Source: WRAV01 sp050950205
GTDB taxonomy: Bacteria; Bacillota; Clostridia; Oscillospirales; Ruminococcaceae
Direction of reading: 5' to 3'
Length of the DNA: 30,598 bases
Assembly (NCBI GenBank): GCA_050950205.1
Contig: JBMNHF010000022.1
Coordinates: forward strand, 1 to 30,598
Under the pieces are notes generated by a model. It searched no databases. It saw nothing but the letters and a program-made list of their open reading frames with translations, and was not told the origin of the DNA. The position numbers were made by a program, and so were the translations under genes. Positions 23,695 to 30,591 of this stretch are shown one piece after another (position 1 is the stretch's first letter; each line of letters opens with the position of its first letter).

Positions 23695-25008
23695 ATGACG
23701 ACGCAAAGCGTATGCCCCGTTTGTCTCCAACGGCTTACTGCATCAAAAAAACGGGAAGGGGACCGGGTTTTTTTAGAGAAGACCTGCCCGGAGCACGGAA
23801 GTTTTCGCACACTGATCTGGAACGGCCCCCCCGATTATGACAGTTGGAACCGGAACGATCCCAAGGTGCATCTGGCACACACCCATACTCGGAAGGATCG
23901 GGGGTGCCCCTACGATTGCGGGATCTGCCCGGAGCACCGACAAAACACCTGTTGTGTGCTGCTAGAGGTGACCCAGCGCTGTAATTTGAGCTGCCCGGTA
24001 TGCTTTGCCTCCTCCGGGGAATCTCAGGCGGAGGATCCGTCGGTGGAAGAAATCAGCCAGTGGTATGACCTGCTCATGGACAGCGGAGGCCCGTTTAACA
24101 TCCAGCTGTCAGGGGGCGAGCCCACCATGCGGGACGATTTGCCCGATCTAATCCGCATCGGTAAGGAGAAAGGATTCTCCTTTTTTCAGCTCAATACCAA
24201 CGGCTTGCGTCTGGCCACCCAGCCTGATTATGCAGCAGTACTCAAGGCGGCCGGGCTCGACTGTGTATTCCTGCAGTTCGACGGTTTGCAGGACAGTACA
24301 TACTTAGCCCTGCGGGGCAAAGCTCTGCTGCGCCAAAAGCTGGCCGTTATCGACGTGTGTGCAAAAAACGGTCTGGGTGTTGTTCTGGTGCCCACCATCG
24401 CCTGCGGAATCAACGACAGCGAGATTGGCGCATTGCTGAACTTTGCCGTCCAGCGACTGCCGGATGTACGGGGAATTCACTTCCAGCCCATGAGCTATTT
24501 TGGGCGTTACCCCGGCCAGCCGGGTCAACGCCTGACCATCCCTGATATGTTGCGCAAAATCGAGGAGCAAACAGCAGGCCAGATGAAAGCAGCGGATTTT
24601 AGCCCCGGTTCCGCAGAAAATCCCTACTGCTCCTTTCACGCAAGCTACCTGTTACAGCCCAATGGCTCGTTAAAATCTCTTGGTGGGCAGAAAGAAAGTT
24701 GCTGCGGAAATGCCTCCCGCTCACGGGAATATGTGGCACAACACTGGAGTGCCGCGCCATCCTCCGGCTGTTGTAGCTCCCTGCGGGAGAGGGAGCCCCA
24801 ATCCTTTGACGACTTTCTCGAGCGCACACGGCAATACACATTGCCTGTTTCCGGCATGATATTCCAGGATGCGTGGAATTTAGATCTGGACCGTCTGCGG
24901 CAGTGCTATATCCACGTGGTCAGCCCGGACCGGCGGATCATTCCCTTTTGCGCCTACAATCTCACCGGGGTAGATGGGGATACCCTCTATCGGGGGAAGC
25001 TGGTATGA
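23695..25008 (+). CDS. Radical SAM protein with extra cysteine clusters (TrsS/Mj0619-like)
   Basis: A 437-residue radical SAM enzyme. The cluster motif is CNLSCPVC (Cys96, 100, 103) and the SAM-binding GGEPTMRDD follows. Before it is a cysteine-rich head (CPVC at 7-10, CPEHG at 31, CPYDCGIC at 71-78) that probably binds further metal centres; the tail has CCG and CCSS motifs and ends with RIIPFCAYNLTG. This layout resembles the Mj0619-type radical SAM methylase group. From memory, close relatives named TrsS are selenoproteins in some species; here no in-frame TGA is read through, so this is a cysteine form. The start is the ATG nine bases after AGGAGG. Confidence 0.9.
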   Translation: MTTQSVCPVCLQRLTASKKREGDRVFLEKTCPEHGSFRTLIWNGPPDYDSWNRNDPKVHLAHTHTRKDRGCPYDCGICPEHRQNTCCVLLEVTQRCNLSCPVCFASSGESQAEDPSVEEISQWYDLLMDSGGPFNIQLSGGEPTMRDDLPDLIRIGKEKGFSFFQLNTNGLRLATQPDYAAVLKAAGLDCVFLQFDGLQDSTYLALRGKALLRQKLAVIDVCAKNGLGVVLVPTIACGINDSEIGALLNFAVQRLPDVRGIHFQPMSYFGRYPGQPGQRLTIPDMLRKIEEQTAGQMKAADFSPGSAENPYCSFHASYLLQPNGSLKSLGGQKESCCGNASRSREYVAQHWSAAPSSGCCSSLREREPQSFDDFLERTRQYTLPVSGMIFQDAWNLDLDRLRQCYIHVVSPDRRIIPFCAYNLTGVDGDTLYRGKLV

Positions 25009-26264
25009 GGATGACCCCCCTTCATCAATGGGCACAGGAAAAAACCGGTGGCCTGCCCATCGAAGCATGGCAGCTGAAAAAGCTGCGGGACACCCTCACC
25101 CTGGCCCGCAACAGTTTGTTTTACCGAGAGAGGTTGCCAGGGACAATGCCGGAGCATATTGCCGACATCCGAAGGTTGCCCCTGATGGAAATGGGGACCA
25201 TGGTGCGGCAGGAACAGCAATTGCTGTGCGTGCCCCCGCAGGAAATCCAGCGCATCGTTACCATATGGACAAGCGGCACCACCGGCAGGCCTAAGCGGTT
25301 ATACTTTACGGCACAAGATCTGGAGCTGACCATTGATTTTTTTGCACGGGGTTTGCCCACCTTGGTGAAACCGGGGGATGTGATGGCGGTTATGATGCCC
25401 TGTCGGGTGACCAGCGGCGTTGGTGACCTTATCTGCCGCGGGCTGAAACGGATTCCCGTGGATGCAGTGCCTTGGGGGCCGCTAACCTCTTTTGCGGAAA
25501 CCAAAGCCATGCTGCAGGATAAAAACGTCACATCCATTGTTGGCATGCCCGCACAGGTGCTGGCTCTTACGCGGTATCTGGCCATAACCAATGCAAAGAC
25601 TTCCCTGCAAAGTGTGTTGTTGTCGGCCGATAACATCTCCCCTGCCATGGTAAGGGAGCTGAAAGAGCGCGGCCTGCAGGTCTACCTTCATTTTGGCATG
25701 ACAGAGACTGGGTATGGCTGCGCCATCGACTGCGATGCCCATGCAGGCCAGCACATCCGGGAACCGGACCTGCTGGTCGAGATTGTGGATCCCATCACCG
25801 GACAGCCCATGCCGGACGGACACTGGGGAGAAATTGTCATCACAACCCTGACACGGCGGGGTATGCCCCTCATCCGTTACCGCACCGGCGATTACTCCCG
25901 CATACTGCCGGGCACCTGTCCCTGCGGAAGTACGCTGCGCCGCCTCGACAACGTCCACGGACGTTGGAACGACGGGCTGGTTTTGCCCAAAGGCACCCTG
26001 AGGATGCCTGCGCTGGATCAAGCTTTGTTTGCGTTTCCACAGGTGATGGACTTTTCCGTTCATTATACAAACGGTTTATTATCTTTGTATCTTGCTACTT
26101 TTTCCGGCATGCCTGCCCTGACAGAGGATGCGGTGCGAAAGGCACTGGCGCCAATCTTTCCGTTGACCGGAGTGGAGATAGCAATTGAGATAGAGCCATG
26201 TGACGAGTATGTGCCGTTGCATCAAACAAAGCGTTCGTTTGCCACAGAAGGAGGAGCATCATGA
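25005..26264 (+). CDS. PaaK-like adenylate-forming CoA ligase
   Basis: AMP-forming ligase (419 aa) related to phenylacetate-CoA ligase. The phosphate-binding loop is TSGTTGRPKRLYFT (89-102), followed by the adenine-binding HFGMTETGYG and the RYRTGDYSR hinge. A zinc-like CPCGSTLRRLDN segment precedes the C-terminal lid, as in some PaaK proteins. It activates a carboxylic acid as acyl-AMP/acyl-CoA. The ATG overlaps the radical SAM stop (ATGA). The acid is not obvious; in this operon it may be a cofactor precursor rather than a growth substrate. From memory it matches the DVU_1553-type ligase of the D. vulgaris locus. Confidence 0.9.
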   Translation: MRMTPLHQWAQEKTGGLPIEAWQLKKLRDTLTLARNSLFYRERLPGTMPEHIADIRRLPLMEMGTMVRQEQQLLCVPPQEIQRIVTIWTSGTTGRPKRLYFTAQDLELTIDFFARGLPTLVKPGDVMAVMMPCRVTSGVGDLICRGLKRIPVDAVPWGPLTSFAETKAMLQDKNVTSIVGMPAQVLALTRYLAITNAKTSLQSVLLSADNISPAMVRELKERGLQVYLHFGMTETGYGCAIDCDAHAGQHIREPDLLVEIVDPITGQPMPDGHWGEIVITTLTRRGMPLIRYRTGDYSRILPGTCPCGSTLRRLDNVHGRWNDGLVLPKGTLRMPALDQALFAFPQVMDFSVHYTNGLLSLYLATFSGMPALTEDAVRKALAPIFPLTGVEIAIEIEPCDEYVPLHQTKRSFATEGGAS

Positions 26265-26653
26265 AAATAGCCATTGCTGCTGATGGAAATGGGATGAACA
26301 GCATCATTCCGGATCAATTCGAAGCGGGGAGCTACCTGCTGATTTATGAGACAGACGACGGCTCTTGCGAGGTATTCCTCAACCCGGAATCCTCGCGTTC
26401 CACCGGTTTGGCCATGACGGAGAAAATCATTCAAAAGGACTGCGAAGCCCTCATCTCCGGCAGCATCGACAAGCTTGCCTTTGAAAAATTGGCAATGGCG
26501 CAAATTACACGCTATGATGGTGCGGGACTGACTGCGCAGCATGCAATCGATTTGATGGAGGAAAACCGTCTTGGTTTCTTCCGCGTGCCAAGAGGTGAGG
26601 TGTGGGTTGCTCACAATCACGGACATCACACTTGCAGCTGCGGCAACGAATAA
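26261..26653 (+). CDS. NifX/NafY-like dinitrogenase cofactor-binding family protein with His/Cys tail
   Basis: A 130-residue protein of the dinitrogenase iron-molybdenum cofactor-binding fold (NifX, NafY, NifB C-terminus), beginning MKIAIAADGNGMNS and with the DALISG-like centre at CEALISGSIDKL. Proteins of this fold shuttle Fe-S or Mo-Fe cofactors. The C-terminal 13 residues, HNHGHHTCSCGNE, are an unusual His/Cys-rich metal-binding tail. The ATG sits in an ATGA overlap with the ligase stop and has a perfect AGAAGGAGGAG ribosome site. No nif structural genes are in the window, so a non-nitrogenase role in carrying a metal or cofactor for the hydroxylase module is likely. Last gene of the operon. 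Confidence 0.88.
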   Translation: MKIAIAADGNGMNSIIPDQFEAGSYLLIYETDDGSCEVFLNPESSRSTGLAMTEKIIQKDCEALISGSIDKLAFEKLAMAQITRYDGAGLTAQHAIDLMEENRLGFFRVPRGEVWVAHNHGHHTCSCGNE

Positions 26654-26656
26654 GTG

Positions 26657-26753
26657 AAGCTTGTACCAGTTGTGTGTTCAATTACCCCACATCAAACGTG
26701 CTGACCTTTGTTTAAACAGCAGCACGTTATTTGTGCTACACTGGTTACAAGCT
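26657..26753 (+). ncRNA. Candidate structured RNA element in the 3' region of the accessory operon
   Basis: Two nested inverted repeats. The outer stem pairs AGCTTGTACCAGT (26658-26670) with ACTGGTTACAAGCT (26740-26753) with one bulged T; the inner stem is a perfect 9-bp pair, AACGTGCTG (26695-26703) with CAGCACGTT (26720-26728). No ORF fits. The bidirectional terminator at 26812 lies 60 bases downstream. It may be an mRNA end structure or a small RNA; I recognise no known RNA family. Confidence 0.45.
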
Positions 26754-26811
26754 ACGGCACAGCAGATAGAGGAAATTCCGATAAACTCCCAAGGCGAAAT
26801 CCCAGAATACC

Positions 26812-26854
26812 AAAAGACCACACAGGAGCATACGCTCTTATGTGGTCTTTTTTA
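26812..26854. terminator. Bidirectional terminator between convergent operons
   Basis: AAAAGACCACA (26812-26822) pairs perfectly with TGTGGTCTTTT (26841-26851), with a small inner GAGC/GCTC stem. T-runs follow on the plus strand and the mirrored sequence gives TCTTTTGG on the minus strand, so it can end both the accessory operon and the leftward GGGtGRT operon. Confidence 0.88.
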
Positions 26855-26939
26855 TCCCGCTCAAAGGGGTTCCCCTAAGCCTTTAACAGTCCCTTAGGTG
26901 AACACGCCTTTCGGAGCTTTTGAAATATATGATGGGTTG

Positions 26940-27941
26940 TTATGCCTTCATGGATTGCTCCACAGCCACCGCTACCGCAACGGTAGCGCCAACCATGGGG
27001 TTGTTGCCCATCCCAAGGAAGCCCATCATTTCTACGTGGGCGGGCACCGAGGAAGAGCCTGCAAATTGAGCGTCGGAATGCATCCGGCCCATGGTGTCGG
27101 TCATGCCGTAGCTGGCGGGGCCTGCAGCCATGTTGTCGGGATGCAGCGTGCGGCCGGTGCCTCCGCCGGAAGCAACGGAGAAGTACCGTTTGCCCTGCTC
27201 GATGCATTCTTTTTTATAGGTGCCGGCCACAGGATGCTGGAACCGGGTGGGGTTGGTGGAGTTTCCGGTGATGGAGACATCCACGTTTTCCAGATGCATG
27301 ATGGCCACGCCTTCCCGCACATCATCAGCACCGTAGCAGCGGACATTTTTCCGCTCGCCATCGGAATAAGCGGTTTCCTTCACCACTTCTACCTTGCCGG
27401 TGGCGTAGTCAAACTTGGTTTCCACATAAGTAAAGCCGTTGATCCGGGAGATGATCTGGGCAGCGTCCTTGCCCAAACCGTTGAGGATCACTCGCAGAGG
27501 ACTTTTGCGGCTCTTGTTGGCGTTGCGGACAATGCCAATGGCACCTTCGGCGGCGGCAAAGCTCTCGTGCCCGGCCAAAAAGGCAAAACACTGAGTCTCA
27601 TCCCGCAGCAGCATGGCAGCCAGATTGCCATGACCCAATCCTACCTTGCGATCCTCTGCCACAGAGCCTTCGATGCAGAAGGCCTGTAGACCGATTCCAA
27701 TGGCCTCGGCAGCTTCGGCAGCGGTTTTGCAGCCTTTTTTGAGAGCGATGGCAGCTCCCATAACATAAGCCCAGCAAGCATTTTCAAAGGCGATGGGCTG
27801 AATGTCCTTGACGATTTTGGCGGGAGAAAAGCCCTTGTCCTTACACAGCTTTTCCGCTTCCTGCAGGTCGGCAATCCCGTATTCCTGGAGCACACCGTTG
27901 ATCTTGTTGATGCGGCGCTCGTAGCTTTCAAACAATGCCAT
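26940..27941 (-). CDS. GGGtGRT protein (uncharacterised Fe-S scaffold partner)
   Basis: A 333-residue cytoplasmic protein ending in a Gly/Ala/Val-rich segment (GFLGMGNNPMVGATVAVAVA). The family is named from the motif seen here as VASGGGTGRTLHPDN. It is conserved in anaerobes beside an IscU-like scaffold gene, as here, and no activity has been established. Cysteines are few and scattered, giving no obvious cluster motif of its own. The ATG follows GGGAGGTG and is 14 bases after the stop of the upstream partner, so the pair is one operon. A role in Fe-S or sulfur-cofactor assembly is inferred only from the partner. Confidence 0.92.
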   Translation of the reverse strand: MALFESYERRINKINGVLQEYGIADLQEAEKLCKDKGFSPAKIVKDIQPIAFENACWAYVMGAAIALKKGCKTAAEAAEAIGIGLQAFCIEGSVAEDRKVGLGHGNLAAMLLRDETQCFAFLAGHESFAAAEGAIGIVRNANKSRKSPLRVILNGLGKDAAQIISRINGFTYVETKFDYATGKVEVVKETAYSDGERKNVRCYGADDVREGVAIMHLENVDVSITGNSTNPTRFQHPVAGTYKKECIEQGKRYFSVASGGGTGRTLHPDNMAAGPASYGMTDTMGRMHSDAQFAGSSSVPAHVEMMGFLGMGNNPMVGATVAVAVAVEQSMKA

Positions 27942-27955
27942 ATTCTCTCACCTCC

Positions 27956-28648
27956 CTATTCTTCCCGGGGGTCGATGTACTTGACCCCATCGGCGAAACG
28001 ACCATATGTACCGGTAGCGTCTTGAATGGCCTGGTTGGCGTCAACGCCCTTTTTGACAGCAGCCATCACCTTGCCCAGATGGACAAATTCATAACCGATG
28101 ATCTCATCGTTTTGATCCAAGGCAATGCGGGTGACATAGCCCTCTGCCATTTCCAGGTAGCGGGGACCTTTGGCCTTGGTGCCAAACATGGTGCCAACCT
28201 GGCTGCGCAGACCCTTGCCCAAATCTTCCAAACCGGCTCCAATAGGCAGGCCGTCCTCGGAAAAAGCGGTCTGAGTGCGGCCGTATACAATCTGCAAAAA
28301 CAGTTCCCGCATGGCCACGTTGATGGCGTCGCAAACAAGGTCGGTGTTAAGGGCTTCCAGCAGGGTTTTTCCGGGCAGAATCTCCGACGCCATGGCGGCA
28401 GAGTGGGTCATACCGGAACAGCCCAGTGTTTCCACCAGAGCCTCCTCGATGATGCCGTTTTTGACATTGAGGGTGAGTTTGCAGGCTCCCTGTTGGGGGG
28501 CACACCAACCTACACCGTGGGTCAGGCCGGAAATGTCCTTGTTTTCTTTTACCTGCACCCATCTTCCTTCCTGAGGAATGGGGGCGGGGCCGTGATATGC
28601 GCCCTTAGCTACCGGGCACATATGCTCGACTTCATGGGAGTAAATCAT
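27956..28648 (-). CDS. IscU/NifU-like iron-sulfur cluster assembly scaffold protein
   Basis: A 230-residue protein with a NifU N-terminal/IscU-like core. Candidate cluster ligands are Cys49 (VGWCAPQ), Cys56 (GACKL) and Cys77 (TLGCSGMTHSAAM), the last in the typical IscU-type context before EILPGKTLLEAL. It is longer than IscU (about 130 residues); the extra C-terminal 110 residues are unassigned. It begins MIYSHEVEHMCP and is the first gene of the two-gene operon with the GGGtGRT protein. The ribosome site AAAGGAG is 12 bases from the ATG, slightly long. A consensus-like promoter lies upstream. Function in a specialised Fe-S assembly path is inference. Confidence 0.88.
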   Translation of the reverse strand: MIYSHEVEHMCPVAKGAYHGPAPIPQEGRWVQVKENKDISGLTHGVGWCAPQQGACKLTLNVKNGIIEEALVETLGCSGMTHSAAMASEILPGKTLLEALNTDLVCDAINVAMRELFLQIVYGRTQTAFSEDGLPIGAGLEDLGKGLRSQVGTMFGTKAKGPRYLEMAEGYVTRIALDQNDEIIGYEFVHLGKVMAAVKKGVDANQAIQDATGTYGRFADGVKYIDPREE

Positions 28649-28693
28649 AAGTCAGTGCTACTCCTTTCTAGATGTATTGACACATTTAAAACA

Positions 28694-28722
28694 ATCTTAA
28701 CACCATTCTGGAAACAGGTCAA
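28694..28722 (-). promoter_or_regulatory. Promoter of the scaffold/GGGtGRT operon
   Basis: On the minus strand TTGACC (28722-28717), a 17-base spacer and TAAGAT (28699-28694) form a good sigma-A promoter. The predicted start, near 28687, leaves a leader of about 40 bases. The remaining upstream gap to the MgtE gene (28723-28893) has only weak inverted repeats (for example GGTGCT/AGCACC near 28816-28857). Confidence 0.7.
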
Positions 28723-28886
28723 GCAATGGTTGCTCCTCGACAAACAAACCGTAGGACATTCTATATAATTTCAAAAAACCGGAAAAAATTGTAGCAATTC
28801 CATGCAAGTTTCATAGGTGCTTTAAAACCAATCGGTCAATCCAGTTGCTGGGAGCACCGACCATTTTTCCGGTGTCAAAGGGCTTG

Positions 28887-28927
28887 CAAAAGGAGCCTGC
28901 ACCGTGCTTTTCCCATTTGCAGGCTTA
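28887..28927 (-). terminator. Terminator after the MgtE gene
   Basis: On the minus strand AGCCTGCA (28925-28918) pairs with TGCAGGCT (28901-28894), followed by CCTTTTG. The hairpin begins within the stop codon of mgtE. The T-run is short, so moderate strength. Confidence 0.65.
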
Positions 28928-30280
28928 AAAAATCAGCACACGGGCAATGCCAAAATAGATAAAGAGCACGATGGCATCCACCAAAGTGGTGATAAAAGGC
29001 CCCGCCATAATGGCTGGATCCAGCTTGAGGGTTTTGGCGGCAATGGGCAAAAGGCTGCCGATCAACTTGGCAATGACCACTGCAAAAAACAACGTGGCAC
29101 AAACGGTAAGCTTGATCATCAAATCCCCGTTGTCGAATAACACCATTCGCAGAAAGTTAATCACTGCCAGAACCGAACCTGCAATTAAACTCACCCGAAA
29201 TTCCTTCCACAGCACCTTGGGCCAGTCGCGCAGAGAAATTTCTCCCAATGCAATGCCGCGGATGATCAACGTGGAGCTCTGATTGCCGGAGTTGCCCCCC
29301 GAATCCATCAGCATAGGAATAAAGGCGGTGAGCAACACCACCGATGACAAAAGATTTTCGTAATAGCCGATGATGGCTCCGGTAAAGGTGGCGGATATCA
29401 TCAGTATCAGCAGCCAGGGAATGCGCTGCTTTGCCAGAGTAAACACTCCCGCGCTCAGATAGGCGTCATCCGAGGGAGCCATGGCTGCCATCTTGAGGAA
29501 GTCCTCGGTGTTTTCCTGTTCGATGACGTCTACAATATCGTCGATGGTGATGATACCCACCAGGCGCTGTTCGGAGTCCACCACCGGAATGGCCATTAAA
29601 TCGTATTTCTTAAAGAGGTCGGCCACCTCTTCCTGGTCGTCGTTGGTGCCGCAGAGCACCACGTCTTTGGTCATGATATCGGAAATAATTTGATCCTCTT
29701 CCGAAAGCACCAGACGTCGCAGGGAGACGATGCCTTCCAGCCGCCGGGTATCGTCCAGCACGTAGCAGGTATAGATGGTTTCCTTATCTACTGCTGTCCG
29801 CTTGATGCGAGCCAATGCCTCCTTTACCGTCATATTTTTCTTCAGATCGGTAAATTCGATGGTCATCAGGGAGCCGGCGGAATTATCGGGGTAGTTGAGG
29901 AACTGATTGATCAGTCCACGCTCCTCGGCGGGAGCAGCGGCAATCAGCTTTTTGACAAAGTTGGCGGGCATGTCCTCCAAGAAGTCAATTTTATCGTCAA
30001 AGTACAGTTCGTTAAAGATGTAGTTGAGCAGACTGACATGAATGGCCCCCACAATATCTTTCTGCCTTTGAGGGCTTAGGTAGGAAAACACCTCCGCAGC
30101 TTGATCCTTTTGCAACAGCCTGAAGAGGATGACGCAGTCTTCCGGGTCTAAATCGTCGAACACCTCCGCAATATCCATGGGGTAAAGGGCAGCCAGTTCA
30201 TCCTTAAGGCCCTTAAAGTTCTTGTCCCTGAGCATTTGCGTAATGAGCAGTGTAATTTCTTCTATACGCACTTCTTCCAA
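28925..30280 (-). CDS. mgtE: MgtE-family magnesium transporter
   Basis: Homodimeric Mg2+ channel/transporter (451 aa). Residues 1-135 are the helical N domain (MDIAEVFDDLDPEDCVILFRLL), 136-260 two CBS domains (IMTKDVVLC; YDLMAIPVVD), and 285-451 five membrane helices. The signature AFIPMLMDSGGNSGNQSSTLIIRG lies at about 319-341, and the pore aspartate segment DPAIMAGPFITTLVDA at 421-436. Cytoplasmic Mg2+ bound to the N and CBS domains closes the pore in characterised homologues. It starts with TTG after AAAGGGGG; a GTG three codons on is an alternative. The leader can mask this ribosome site. Single gene with its own terminator. Confidence 0.96.
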   Translation of the reverse strand: MEEVRIEEITLLITQMLRDKNFKGLKDELAALYPMDIAEVFDDLDPEDCVILFRLLQKDQAAEVFSYLSPQRQKDIVGAIHVSLLNYIFNELYFDDKIDFLEDMPANFVKKLIAAAPAEERGLINQFLNYPDNSAGSLMTIEFTDLKKNMTVKEALARIKRTAVDKETIYTCYVLDDTRRLEGIVSLRRLVLSEEDQIISDIMTKDVVLCGTNDDQEEVADLFKKYDLMAIPVVDSEQRLVGIITIDDIVDVIEQENTEDFLKMAAMAPSDDAYLSAGVFTLAKQRIPWLLILMISATFTGAIIGYYENLLSSVVLLTAFIPMLMDSGGNSGNQSSTLIIRGIALGEISLRDWPKVLWKEFRVSLIAGSVLAVINFLRMVLFDNGDLMIKLTVCATLFFAVVIAKLIGSLLPIAAKTLKLDPAIMAGPFITTLVDAIVLFIYFGIARVLIF

Positions 30281-30354
30281 TTGAAAATCCCCCTTTTTTT
30301 AGGGGAGCAGCACCGGTGACGAAAACGGCATTTCTCCCCTGCGTTTTCGATCAC
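30281..30354 (-). promoter_or_regulatory. Structured leader of mgtE that may mask its ribosome site
   Basis: On the minus strand a 12-bp hairpin (30354-30342 with 30327-30316, one bulge) carries AGGGGAG in its loop (30340-30334). AGGGGAG is complementary to CTCCCCT (30307-30301), and the CCCC of that segment can instead pair with the GGGGG of the ribosome site (30293-30289) across a seven-A loop. These two pairings exclude each other, giving a possible on/off switch. I do not recognise the M-box magnesium riboswitch consensus here. Confidence 0.45.
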
Positions 30355-30552
30355 TACCTTCAGGGTTTTCGCTCAATTTTCATTCACCGTCCTTTCGCAA
30401 TTGAAGTGATGTCCTCATCTATTATTGCAGCTTTTTTTTTATTTATCAAGTATTTTCGACAGAACTTTTTGCAAAATCCCGGATCTCCTCTTTCTTTTCT
30501 AGGACAAGCTCCCCGTGGGAATTTTCTTGTTTTTTGGAGTCTTTTGGTTTGC
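30355..30552. other. AT-rich upstream region of mgtE without a recognisable gene
   Basis: About 200 bases lying between the MgtE leader hairpin and the divergent promoter at the window edge. The minus-strand promoter of mgtE should be here but no good -35/-10 pair was found. A plus-strand T10 run (30432-30441) has no stable hairpin before it. Confidence 0.4.
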
Positions 30553-30570
30553 GCTGTCAATATTGACAGC
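30553..30570. promoter_or_regulatory. Perfect 18-bp palindrome, candidate operator
   Basis: GCTGTCAAT and ATTGACAGC form a perfect 9+9 inverted repeat without spacer. It contains the -35 TTGACA of the rightward promoter, so a dimeric repressor bound here would block it. The regulator is unknown; the core TGTCAATATTGACA is not one I can assign. Confidence 0.55.
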
Positions 30571-30591
30571 TGCATTTTGATAAGGTATAAT
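30563..30591 (+). promoter_or_regulatory. Consensus promoter for a gene beyond the right edge
   Basis: TTGACA, exactly 17 bases, then TATAAT: both elements are perfect. The transcript would start near 30598, at the end of the window, so the regulated gene is outside. Confidence 0.8.

Noticed and set aside
23695..25008. Selenocysteine codon in the radical SAM gene
   Set aside because: No in-frame TGA before the stop; candidate positions encode cysteine.
28723..28860. Riboswitch-like inverted repeats upstream of the scaffold/GGGtGRT promoter
   Set aside because: The repeats lie upstream of the best promoter, so they would not be in that transcript, and the stems are short and interrupted.
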